Part shown: one piece after another, positions 24,778 to 33,126 of the stretch
Layout of the letters: the number at the start of each line of letters is the position of its first letter
Numbering within the stretch: position 1 is the stretch's first letter
Assembly (NCBI GenBank): GCA_902761735.1
Contig: CACWLL010000014.1
Location: 1-46,224 of the forward strand
Length of the DNA: 46,224 nt
Direction: 5' to 3'
From: an uncultured bacterium
Lineage (GTDB): Bacteria > Cyanobacteriota > Vampirovibrionia > Gastranaerophilales > Gastranaerophilaceae
Made by a program: the position numbers and the translations under genes
Notes under the pieces: model-generated
Database searches by the model: none
What the model was told of the DNA's origin: nothing
What the model saw: only the letters and a program-made list of their open reading frames with translations

Positions 24778-25941
24778 ATGGCGATAAAAAGTAGAAAAAA
24801 TTATTACAGTATTCTTGGAGTTACCCCTGACAGCGACAGCTCGGAGGTTAAATATTCTTACAGACATCTGGCAAGAATTTATCATCCTGACGTAAATAAA
24901 GAACCTGAGAGTGCGGAAAAATTTAAAGATATTCTTGAAGCGTACGAAACTTTATCCGATGAAATTAAACGCAAACAGTACGACATGCTCAACGGTTTTT
25001 ACAAAACACCTAAAACTGATTTTTCTCAGAAAAAAAATAATGAAAACTCAGCTACAAATTCATCCGGTACAAAAAACAAAAAACAATACAAAGAAGAACA
25101 AAGTACTTCAAACAATCAAGATAAACATGATGAAAAAAATAATACAAAATCATCTTCTAACATAGAAAACAACGGTAACACCAATGATTTTGAAAATAAA
25201 AAAAGTTATTATTCTAAAAAGCAAAATTATACAAATGACGGATTCCAAAAAAAATATTTTAGAGATTGTGTAAGCTCAATACTTGACGAAATCACAAAAA
25301 ATCACAAAGAGAGTAAATCAACTCGGTCACCAAAAGACGGAGATGATATCTCAACTGTAATTTCAGTAACAATGACAGAAGCAATAAACGGTACCGAAAG
25401 AATTTTAAATGTAATGCATAAAGAGTTATGTCCACATTGCGAAGGACGCCGATTCATTAATGGCTCGAAATGTCCAAAATGCGGAGGAAGCGGAGTATTT
25501 GAACTCAATAGAAAGATTACCGTTAAAATTCCGGCAAGGGTAAAAAACGGTGCAAAGTTAAGGTTAGTCGGCGAGGGAAATCCGGGATTTTTTGGCGGCA
25601 AAAACGGTAATCTTTACATAACTCTCCATGTTGAAGATGACGAGAATATAAGAATTGAGGGAGATAATATTCTCTATAAACTTTCCATATCTCCGTTTGA
25701 GGCTGTACTTGGAGGACAAATAGAAATCCCGACTTCCTCAGAGAAAATTTGTCTGACAATACCGGCTATGACAAAATCAGGGCAACAATTCAGGATATCA
25801 AAAAAAGGCTTAAAGACAAACGGAAAATTTGGTGATATGATAGTAACTGTCGAAATCCAAATTCCTGAGAATTTATCGACAGAAGAAAAAGTTTTATACG
25901 GAAAACTTAAAAAACTATCACGAAATAATATCAGAGCATAG
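24778..25941 (+). CDS. DnaJ-type cochaperone with a half zinc finger
   Basis: J-domain protein that would stimulate DnaK. Residues 8-70 form the J domain with HPD at 36-38. The usual Gly/Phe linker is replaced by a long Asn/Lys/Ser/Gln-rich stretch (80-160). The zinc region keeps only two CxxC units (CPHCEG at 218-223 and CPKCGGSG at 232-239), enough for one zinc instead of two. The C-terminal substrate-binding domains (240-375) are normal, with GGKNGNLYI. It is thus between DnaJ and CbpA in architecture, and probably not the main DnaJ. It ends 3 nt before queE, forming an operon. Confidence 0.85.
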   Translation: MAIKSRKNYYSILGVTPDSDSSEVKYSYRHLARIYHPDVNKEPESAEKFKDILEAYETLSDEIKRKQYDMLNGFYKTPKTDFSQKKNNENSATNSSGTKNKKQYKEEQSTSNNQDKHDEKNNTKSSSNIENNGNTNDFENKKSYYSKKQNYTNDGFQKKYFRDCVSSILDEITKNHKESKSTRSPKDGDDISTVISVTMTEAINGTERILNVMHKELCPHCEGRRFINGSKCPKCGGSGVFELNRKITVKIPARVKNGAKLRLVGEGNPGFFGGKNGNLYITLHVEDDENIRIEGDNILYKLSISPFEAVLGGQIEIPTSSEKICLTIPAMTKSGQQFRISKKGLKTNGKFGDMIVTVEIQIPENLSTEEKVLYGKLKKLSRNNIRA

Positions 25942-25944
25942 AAA

Positions 25945-26619
25945 ATGAAATACGCTAACATAAGAGAAATATTTTTATCAATACAGGGGGAAGGTCCTTA
26001 CGTCGGACAGCAGCAGTTATTTGTGAGATTTTGCGGGTGCAATTTGAATTGCCAATTCTGTGATACCGATTTTGAAACATCAAAATCAAAACAATATACA
26101 CCTGAGAATTTGCTGCAAGAATTAAATAATTACGGTAAAAATTTGATAATATCATTGACAGGCGGAGAGCCATTGGTTTCTGTTGAATTTTTAAAGGAAT
26201 TTTTACCGCTTGCAAAAAACCAAGGGCATAAAATATATCTCGAAACTAATGGTACACTACCTAAACAATTAAAAGAAATTATTGAATATACAGATATTAT
26301 TTCTGCCGATATTAAACTATACAGTGCAACAGGTGAACGGATTGAGAACGGGATTATAGACAGCTTTTTTACTGTTGCAGCTTTAAAAGAAGTTTTTGCA
26401 AAGGTTGTCTTTGACGAGAATATAACAGAAGAAGAAATCAATAAAATTATAAACATCGGGAAAACACATAATTTACTTATAATTTTACAACCTAAAATGG
26501 TAGGAGAAAAGTTTGGGGTCCCTGTTGATTTTTGTGAAAAAATCTTGAACAGACTTCTTAAAGAATATTCTGAAGTACGTCTTATTCCTCAAGTACATAA
26601 ATTTTTAAAGATTAGATAA
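25945..26619 (+). CDS. queE: 7-carboxy-7-deazaguanine synthase QueE
   Basis: Radical SAM enzyme making the 7-deazaguanine core of queuosine (preQ0 branch). The N terminus has IQGEGPYVGQQQLFVRF, then the cluster motif C-x3-C-x2-C with Cys32, Cys36 and Cys39, followed by DTDFE and later LTGGEP. The 224-residue length is normal. The other queuosine genes (queC, queD, folE) are not in the window. It follows the DnaJ-like gene by 3 nt and may be translationally coupled to it. Confidence 0.92.
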   Translation: MKYANIREIFLSIQGEGPYVGQQQLFVRFCGCNLNCQFCDTDFETSKSKQYTPENLLQELNNYGKNLIISLTGGEPLVSVEFLKEFLPLAKNQGHKIYLETNGTLPKQLKEIIEYTDIISADIKLYSATGERIENGIIDSFFTVAALKEVFAKVVFDENITEEEINKIINIGKTHNLLIILQPKMVGEKFGVPVDFCEKILNRLLKEYSEVRLIPQVHKFLKIR

Positions 26620-26671
26620 TTGCCAATAAACTGCCTTTATAGTAGGATAAAAATATAAAGAGGATGTAAAA

Positions 26672-27238
26672 ATGGCAATAAAAAACATATTAAAATACGG
26701 TACCACCTCCTTAAGAGAACCGTCTAAAGAAGTACATAAAGTATCAAAAAAGATTTCTGATTTGGTACAAGATTTATTGGAAACAATGTATGCAAAAAAC
26801 GGAGTAGGTTTAGCCGCACCCCAAATCGGAATTAATTACAGAGTATTTGTTCTTGATGTTTCATCAAACGATGAACCTCTTAACCCTATGGTATTTATCA
26901 ATCCTAAAATTATAAAAAAATCCGGAGCTATTATCAGTAATGAAGGTTGTTTAAGTTTTCCCGAAGCTTATACGGATGTCCGCAGATACAAAAACATTAC
27001 GGTAAAAGCTCTTGACAGAAACGGCAGACCTTTTGTATTGGAAGCTAATGGGGGAACCCTTCTTACAAGATGCATTCAGCACGAATTTGACCATCTTAAC
27101 GGAATTCTGTTTATTGACCACTGCATAAACAGATTTGAAGCAGATGCTCAGCTTGAGAAGTTTAACCTGCCGCCGGTAGAAGTTGATAAACTCATTGAAG
27201 AACCTGAATTAGAGAAAGAATTGACAAATAATGATTAA
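26672..27238 (+). CDS. def: Peptide deformylase
   Basis: Removes the formyl group from nascent proteins using a metal ion. The three signature motifs are present in 188 residues: GVGLAAPQIG, NEGCLSFP (metal Cys) and QHEFDHLNG (metal His pair and catalytic Glu). AGAGGATG precedes the ATG. The last 8 bp overlap fmt, the usual functional pair. Confidence 0.96.
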   Translation: MAIKNILKYGTTSLREPSKEVHKVSKKISDLVQDLLETMYAKNGVGLAAPQIGINYRVFVLDVSSNDEPLNPMVFINPKIIKKSGAIISNEGCLSFPEAYTDVRRYKNITVKALDRNGRPFVLEANGGTLLTRCIQHEFDHLNGILFIDHCINRFEADAQLEKFNLPPVEVDKLIEEPELEKELTNND

Positions 27239-28145
27239 AATTATTTTTTTCGGAACACCGGATATCGGATTGAAATCATTGGAATATTTATATAATTCTG
27301 ATAAAATAGAAGTCCTTGCAGTTGTGACACAGCCGGACAAGCCTGCGGGAAGAGGTCATAAAATTATGATGTCCCCGATAAAGATTTTCGCACTTTCTCA
27401 CAATTTACCTGTATTTCAGCCCAAGTCTATAAGGAAAGAACCTGAAATACAAGAAGAATTAAAAAGGCTTGAACCTGATTTTTTCGTAACTTTTGCATTT
27501 GGACAAATTTTATCACAAGAAGTTTTAGATATTCCTAAGTATGAAACAATAAATTTACACGCTTCTTTATTGCCCAAATATAGAGGGGCAAACCCTATAC
27601 AAAGAGCAATAATCAACGGAGAAAGCGAAACCGGCATATGTACAATGATAACAGAACTCGGTTTAGATTGCGGAGATATTTGTAAAAAAATTGTTATTCC
27701 GATATCTGAAACAATGAACTGCGAAGAACTTTATAACGAAATCAGTGAGAAATCTCCAAAAATTATTGAACAAACGCTAATTGAATTGGTAAATAAAACA
27801 CTTAAGCCTACCCCTCAAACGGAAGAAAATGTATGTATGGCAAATAAACTGCAAAAAGAAGAAACTTTAATAGATTTTTCAAAATCTGCCGGAGAAATTC
27901 ACAACTTGGTCAGAGGTATCTATAAATCCCCTTCAGCATACTTTATACATAACGACAAAATTGTAAAAGTGCTGGAGACCAAAGTTTGCGAAGGTAGCGG
28001 GAATTGCGGAGATTTTATTGAAGTAACAAAAGAAGGTATAAAAGTTGCGTGCGGAAAAAATTGTATTATGCTTATAAAGGTTAAACCGGAAGGCAAAGGA
28101 GAAATGTTTGCAAGAGATTGGTATAACGGGTTAAAGAACAAATAA
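27231..28145 (+). CDS. fmt: Methionyl-tRNA formyltransferase
   Basis: Formylates the initiator Met-tRNA. The N-terminal FFGTPDIGLKSLEYL and VTQPDKPAGRGHK are typical; the catalytic block is INLHASLLPKYRGANPIQRAI, followed by ELGLDCGDI. The C-terminal domain is complete (304 residues in total). The start overlaps the end of def by 8 bp, so translation is coupled. Confidence 0.96.
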   Translation: MIKIIFFGTPDIGLKSLEYLYNSDKIEVLAVVTQPDKPAGRGHKIMMSPIKIFALSHNLPVFQPKSIRKEPEIQEELKRLEPDFFVTFAFGQILSQEVLDIPKYETINLHASLLPKYRGANPIQRAIINGESETGICTMITELGLDCGDICKKIVIPISETMNCEELYNEISEKSPKIIEQTLIELVNKTLKPTPQTEENVCMANKLQKEETLIDFSKSAGEIHNLVRGIYKSPSAYFIHNDKIVKVLETKVCEGSGNCGDFIEVTKEGIKVACGKNCIMLIKVKPEGKGEMFARDWYNGLKNK

Positions 28146-28157
28146 TCGGAGTGTATT

Positions 28158-28508
28158 ATGATAACAAAAGGTATACGCGGAGCTACAACAGTTAATCAAA
28201 ATACGGCAGATGAGATTAAATCTGCTACAATTGAAATGTTTTCTATGCTTATTAAAGAAAATAACCTTGATGAAAACTATGTTTCACATGTAATCTTTAC
28301 TATGACAAAAGACTTAAATGCCGCATATCCCGCAAAATTCGTACGCAAAGACTTAGGTTGGAATAAAACGGCATTCATCTGCGAGCAGGAATTAGATATT
28401 GAGGATTCTCTTGAAAAATGTATAAGAGTGCTCATAGTCTATAATTGCGAAAAAGATTTTGAACCCCAATTTGTATATCTTCATAACGCAAAAGACTTAA
28501 GAAAATAA
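28158..28508 (+). CDS. aroH: Chorismate mutase, AroH class
   Basis: Turns chorismate into prephenate for phenylalanine and tyrosine synthesis. The 116-residue protein matches the trimeric Bacillus AroH type: GIRGATTVNQNTADEI, IFTMTKDLNAAYPAKFVRKDLGW with the active-site Arg, and a late CIRVLIVYNC. GGAGTG precedes the ATG. It follows fmt by 12 nt. Confidence 0.92.
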   Translation: MITKGIRGATTVNQNTADEIKSATIEMFSMLIKENNLDENYVSHVIFTMTKDLNAAYPAKFVRKDLGWNKTAFICEQELDIEDSLEKCIRVLIVYNCEKDFEPQFVYLHNAKDLRK

Positions 28509-28520
28509 CAAAAAATTTAC

Positions 28521-29786
28521 TTATACCGGAGGGAGAGTTCCTTTTACGTCTGCGACCTCGGCAGATGCTAAATCGAAAGCATCATGCAATGCCTTAACCG
28601 CTTTTTGAGCGTCTTCACCGTCAACAAGACAACTAATCTTTATTTCACTGGTAGAAATCATCTTGATATTTACACCCAATCTTGCTAATGTATCAAACAT
28701 CGCAGAAGCAATACCCGGTCTATCAATCATCCCTGCGCCGACAATAGAAACCTTTGCGATGTTGTTATCCACTTGGATTTCTCCGCATTGCAATTCATCC
28801 TTTAGAGAATTTAAAGTTTCAACAGTTTTGTCCGCATCAGCAGAATCAACCGTAAATGCAATATCATTTGTATGAGAAATTTTTCTTGCATAAGACTGAA
28901 TAATCATATCAACAGAAATGTTTTGCTTCGCCAGCTTTGTAAAAATTGTTGCAGCAATACCTGGTCTATCCGGAACTTCACAAATAACAATTCTTGTCTG
29001 AGATGTATCCGCCGCGACTCCTGTAACCGGTCTATCTATTTCCATATTATCTACTCCAAGTATTAAGGTACCTAAATTATCTGTTTTAAAACTACTTCTT
29101 ACCCGTAACGGGACATTATTTAATTTTGCAGTTTCAACACTGCGAGGATGAAGTACGTTTGCCCCGGCATGAGCAAGCTCAAGCATTTCTTCATACGAAA
29201 CTTTGTTCAATCTTGAAGCATTCGGAACAACTCTTGGATCTGTTGTATAAACGCCTTCAACATCCGTATAAATATCACATCGTTCAGCATTTAAAGCTGC
29301 AGCCAAAGCAACGGCAGAGGTATCAGACCCGCCACGCCCGAGTGTTGTAATCTCGCCACCTTCGGTAACACCTTGGAAACCTGCAACAACTACGACTTTA
29401 CCCTCATTTAAATTCTTTTTTATCTTTTCGGTTTCAATCTTAACGATACGAGCTTTAGTATGAACATTTTCTGTCAATATACCAATCTGCATTGCATTAA
29501 AGCTTATAGCATCATAACCTTCCGATTGGATTGCCATAGCAAGAAGGGCAATAGAAACGCCTTCGCCGGTTGACAGGAGCATATCCATTTCTCGGCCTGA
29601 TGGAACTTTTGAAATATCTTTCGCCATATTTACAAGATAATCGGTAGTATGCCCCATAGCAGATACAACGACAACAACATCATTACCGTTATTTTTTTCT
29701 TTTATAACGGTCTTAGCAACATTTTTAATTTTTTCTGTATCGGCAACCGAAGTACCGCCGAACTTTTGAACAATTATTCTTTTCAA
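28521..29786 (-). CDS. lysC: Aspartate kinase with two ACT domains
   Basis: First enzyme of the lysine, threonine and methionine pathway. The kinase domain begins KFGGTSVADTEKIK and contains FQGVTEGGEITTLGRGGSDTSAVALAA. Two ACT domains follow (about residues 265-330 and 345-415), so feedback control by lysine or threonine is likely. The 421 residues are normal. The start is a TTG at 29786 behind CAGGTAG, the only plausible one. No lysine riboswitch is visible upstream; the TPR gene ends 5 nt before it on the same strand. Confidence 0.93.
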   Translation of the reverse strand: MKRIIVQKFGGTSVADTEKIKNVAKTVIKEKNNGNDVVVVVSAMGHTTDYLVNMAKDISKVPSGREMDMLLSTGEGVSIALLAMAIQSEGYDAISFNAMQIGILTENVHTKARIVKIETEKIKKNLNEGKVVVVAGFQGVTEGGEITTLGRGGSDTSAVALAAALNAERCDIYTDVEGVYTTDPRVVPNASRLNKVSYEEMLELAHAGANVLHPRSVETAKLNNVPLRVRSSFKTDNLGTLILGVDNMEIDRPVTGVAADTSQTRIVICEVPDRPGIAATIFTKLAKQNISVDMIIQSYARKISHTNDIAFTVDSADADKTVETLNSLKDELQCGEIQVDNNIAKVSIVGAGMIDRPGIASAMFDTLARLGVNIKMISTSEIKISCLVDGEDAQKAVKALHDAFDLASAEVADVKGTLPPV

Positions 29787-29791
29787 TTTTA

Positions 29792-31285
29792 CTACCTGTT
29801 GTTTAGCAAATCTTCCAAGTCTGATTTTTCTTGAGCATATCTGAAACTATCCGGGGCTATTTTCAATATCTTATCAGCTATCCCAAGAGTTTCCTTTACA
29901 TTATATTCCGACCAATTATCTTTGACAAGTATGTAACCAATATGAAACAATAAATTTAACACATCTGAATTATTCTCATCATACTTAAGAGCTCTATTCA
30001 ATTTCCTTTTAGCAGATTCATAATCCTCATTTTTTACAAGAAAATCCGCATAATTTAAATACATACTGATATTATCCCCAGCACTCAACATGGCAGTTTC
30101 ATAATATTCTTTTGCTTTCGGAATATCCCCCATACAATCATAACATTGCGCCAAAAGAAAATTTAACCCGTTATCAAAAAACATTAAATCTGTCACACCT
30201 TTAAACATATTTACAGCCAACGCATAATCACCTTTTCTCATAGCTATCAATCCTGTTGCCTTTGAATATACATAATTATCCTCTTTCAGATTACGGACAT
30301 TTTGCATCAAATGTTCAGCTTCTTCAAGATTTCCTAAATACGCATTGGTAAGAGCCAGACCTGCACATACCTCTTCTTCGCCCGGGGCAATGCTCCTTGC
30401 TTTTTCAAATTGAATCTTTGCATTTTCATAATCACCGAAGATTTGCAAAGTCACCGCCCAATCAAAAAACAAATGCGGGAATGATAAACCTTTTGCAATA
30501 GCCTTTTCATATGTTTCAAGACTCTCTTTTTTCTGCCCTTTTATGGCATACAATTTACCTAATAGTAAATATACCGGCAACATTTTATCGTTAAAAGATA
30601 AAGCTTTATTGGCGTAGAAAATAGCGCTATCATAATCTTTTTTTACATATTTTAAATTTGCATATTCATAAGTATTTGTTTCGTTCGGGCTCACATTTGC
30701 AAGGAAATTCAATTTAGCATCAGCATCATTATATTTTCCCAGCCTGACTTCCATAATTGCAGCCAATAATAATGCCATAAAATTATAACGATTTAACTTA
30801 ACAGCTTCCATAAATTTTTCATGAGCTTCAGGATATCGTTTCAATCTCATAAATGCCATACCCCATCCGGCGTATACATCTGTATTTGACGGATTAACTT
30901 TATTGGCATTTTCAAAAGACTCTAATGCCTCCTCAAATTGGCTGCAATTTATTAAAGCAAAACCCAACAAACGCCAGATATCTTTATCTGCATTATTAAT
31001 ATTTGCGGATTTTTTGTAAGAAATAACAGCCTCTGAAGGTCTGCCAGTCCTTTCACAAACCATTCCGAGATATTTATACACAAGGGCATCTTCTTGAGGA
31101 AGTTCCATTGCTTCCTCAAGGATTCTTTCCGCTTGTTCAAAATCTTGATTTGCAATACATTTTTTGGCTCTGTTGACATATGCCAATGACGGTAATGCCT
31201 GAACAACCGAATCTTTTTCATAATCATCAAGTTGCTTACTTAAATGCAATATTTTTTGTATTACAGCTCTTATCCAATCAAACAA
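29792..31285 (-). CDS. Tetratricopeptide-repeat protein
   Basis: A protein of about 497 residues built of at least ten TPR units, for example AYVNRAKKCIANQDFEQAERIL, DIWRLLGFALINCSQFEEALESF and DVYAGWGMAFMRLKRYPEAHEKF. There is no signal peptide, though a short hydrophobic N-terminal helix (FDWIRAVIQKILHL) could tether it. I place the start at the TTG at 31285, seven bases after GGGAGG; the frame stays open upstream but only inside the kdsC-like gene. It overlaps that gene by 16 bp, so translation is coupled. Such proteins scaffold complexes; the partner here is unknown. Confidence 0.85.
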   Translation of the reverse strand: MFDWIRAVIQKILHLSKQLDDYEKDSVVQALPSLAYVNRAKKCIANQDFEQAERILEEAMELPQEDALVYKYLGMVCERTGRPSEAVISYKKSANINNADKDIWRLLGFALINCSQFEEALESFENANKVNPSNTDVYAGWGMAFMRLKRYPEAHEKFMEAVKLNRYNFMALLLAAIMEVRLGKYNDADAKLNFLANVSPNETNTYEYANLKYVKKDYDSAIFYANKALSFNDKMLPVYLLLGKLYAIKGQKKESLETYEKAIAKGLSFPHLFFDWAVTLQIFGDYENAKIQFEKARSIAPGEEEVCAGLALTNAYLGNLEEAEHLMQNVRNLKEDNYVYSKATGLIAMRKGDYALAVNMFKGVTDLMFFDNGLNFLLAQCYDCMGDIPKAKEYYETAMLSAGDNISMYLNYADFLVKNEDYESAKRKLNRALKYDENNSDVLNLLFHIGYILVKDNWSEYNVKETLGIADKILKIAPDSFRYAQEKSDLEDLLNNR

Positions 31286-31746
31286 TCTGCCACCTCCCTG
31301 AATGCGCCTTGCCCGCAATCAGTTTCCGTAACCTGAATACCCGGAATACTCTTTATTTTTTTTACGGCATTTGGCACCGTTATTTTATATTTCGCATACT
31401 CCAAGCATTCCATATCATTTATATCATCCCCCATATACAAATAATCTTCTTCTGTCAATGAGTATTTCTCTATTATATCTTTCAAAACTTCAATTTTTGT
31501 ATGAATTTTTGTATGCACCTCTTTAATTTGAAATTTCTTTGATAATAAATCTATAGCCGGATTTTTTTCACCAGATATAATCGCAATTTCAATCCCGTTT
31601 GTATGCAAATTATAGAAGCCTATAACATCTTTAAAATTAAGCCTTCTTGTCATGGAATAATCATCATTTATATAAACAAAATTGTCGGTAACAATACCAT
31701 CAAAATCCGTAATAACCCACTTTATCGATTTCGGTAAATTTAACAT
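31270..31746 (-). CDS. kdsC: KdsC-like HAD phosphatase
   Basis: Predicted 3-deoxy-manno-octulosonate-8-phosphate phosphatase or a close relative acting on a sialic-acid-type sugar phosphate. The 158-residue, cap-less HAD protein has DFDGIVTDN (nucleophile and acid Asp), IAIISGEKNPA (motif II Ser), and YMGDDINDMECL (motif IV). It fits KdsC length. If correct it implies Kdo-containing lipopolysaccharide, consistent with a Gram-negative envelope. It is followed by the overlapping TPR gene. Confidence 0.82.
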   Translation of the reverse strand: MLNLPKSIKWVITDFDGIVTDNFVYINDDYSMTRRLNFKDVIGFYNLHTNGIEIAIISGEKNPAIDLLSKKFQIKEVHTKIHTKIEVLKDIIEKYSLTEEDYLYMGDDINDMECLEYAKYKITVPNAVKKIKSIPGIQVTETDCGQGAFREVADCLIG

Positions 31747-31771
31747 TTGTTTATACAGCTTCCTTAATATA

Positions 31772-31800
31772 TTAACAACATTATCCCTGTTTGGTATAAT
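31772..31800 (+). promoter_or_regulatory. Promoter of the sensor kinase gene
   Basis: TTAACA, a 17-bp spacer and TATAAT, with TGG before the -10 (extended -10). It lies 20 bp upstream of the GTG at 31821, between the divergent kdsC-like and kinase genes. Confidence 0.6.
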
Positions 31801-31820
31801 TATATCATAAAATGTAAAAG

Positions 31821-33116
31821 GTGGGATTAATTAAATCATATATGTTGTGGTATCTTATTAATTTTGGAATAATATTGGTATTTATAGCGTTGTTTTTGAT
31901 AACACGCCAAATGAACAAACGTTGGTCAAAAATCAATGATTATTTAGGAACCGTTACAAATACGGTAAATTCTATACGTTATGGGGATTTAACAACAAAA
32001 ATCGGTAAACTTGAACATCCGACATACCAAAACGTTACGGACAGTATTAACCGAATGGTAGAAACTCTTAACGACAGAGAAAAAATGATTGTTGAATACC
32101 AAAGTGAGCTTATGCGTCAAAACAAACTATTAGAAGCGGTAATAAACTCTCTATCCGACGGTATTTTGATTATTAACGACCAAAATATAATACTGAGAGC
32201 TACCCCAAAAGTTACGGATTGGTTTGGAGTAAAAGGAACAAATGTCGTAGGGAAAAATATAGACGAGTTTTTAGAAGTTTGTGACGGGAATATTAATCTG
32301 AACCGAATGATAGCAAAAGACATCTATATTAAACATACACCCACAAAAAACTTTACAATGAGTGCCATAAAATTAGTCATAGACAACAACAAAAAACGAT
32401 ACGTTCTTATAATAAAAGATGTTACAAATGAACGAGAGATTGAAACACTTAAAGATGATTTTGTGGCGACGCTTACTCACGACTTAAAAGTTCCGATTAT
32501 TGCAGAATCTAACATATTAGCATTTTTATTAGAAGGTAAATTCGGAGAAATTAACGAAAGACAACAAGTTGCTCTTAAAAACATGCAAATCTCAAACAAG
32601 GAATTGCTGAATCTTGTTCAAATAGTTCTGGAAACATATAAAATACGGGATGGCGGTATAAAGTTAAGACGTGAAAACATTCTGTTAAACGGCTTTATTG
32701 AAAGAATACTTGCTGACACTGAGCCTGTACTGCAAGATGCCGGACTTCACGTAAAATTTGAAAAAGGTAGGAACATTAAAGTTACTGCCGATGCCATGCA
32801 ATTAGAACGTGTAATAAAAAATCTGATAAATAATGCAATTTATCATAGCAATTCCAAAAAAGACATTGATATAAAAATTGGCGAAATTCCTAATTTTATA
32901 ACAATATCCGTGATAGACTACGGGCAAGGAATACCTAAAAACGAACAAGGACTAATCTTTAATAAGTATTATTCCGCAGCTAAGAAATTCCGTAAAATAG
33001 GAACAGGTTTGGGTTTATATCTTTCTCATCAAATTATACTGGCTCATGGAGGAGAAATTACCGTTGAAAGCGAAGAAAATGTTCGTACGGAGTTTTGTAT
33101 AAAACTTCCTCTGTAA
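31821..33116 (+). CDS. Membrane sensor histidine kinase
   Basis: A 431-residue kinase with one N-terminal membrane span (about residues 9-28), a HAMP-like helix pair (35-90), a PAS domain (105-200), the H box LTHDLKVP with His220, the N box LINNAIYHSN, the G1 box DYGQGIPKNE and the G2 box GTGLGLYLSH. With a single span and no periplasmic loop it most likely senses an intracellular or membrane signal through PAS. The start is GTG at 31821 or ATG at 31842; no well-spaced Shine-Dalgarno decides it. No response regulator is adjacent, so it is an orphan here. Confidence 0.88.
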   Translation: MGLIKSYMLWYLINFGIILVFIALFLITRQMNKRWSKINDYLGTVTNTVNSIRYGDLTTKIGKLEHPTYQNVTDSINRMVETLNDREKMIVEYQSELMRQNKLLEAVINSLSDGILIINDQNIILRATPKVTDWFGVKGTNVVGKNIDEFLEVCDGNINLNRMIAKDIYIKHTPTKNFTMSAIKLVIDNNKKRYVLIIKDVTNEREIETLKDDFVATLTHDLKVPIIAESNILAFLLEGKFGEINERQQVALKNMQISNKELLNLVQIVLETYKIRDGGIKLRRENILLNGFIERILADTEPVLQDAGLHVKFEKGRNIKVTADAMQLERVIKNLINNAIYHSNSKKDIDIKIGEIPNFITISVIDYGQGIPKNEQGLIFNKYYSAAKKFRKIGTGLGLYLSHQIILAHGGEITVESEENVRTEFCIKLPL

Positions 33117-33126
33117 TAATATGAGG

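Noticed and set aside
31286-31318. An extended N terminus of the TPR protein
   Set aside because: It is read inside the kdsC-like gene, and the TTG at 31285 has an ideal GGGAGG site.
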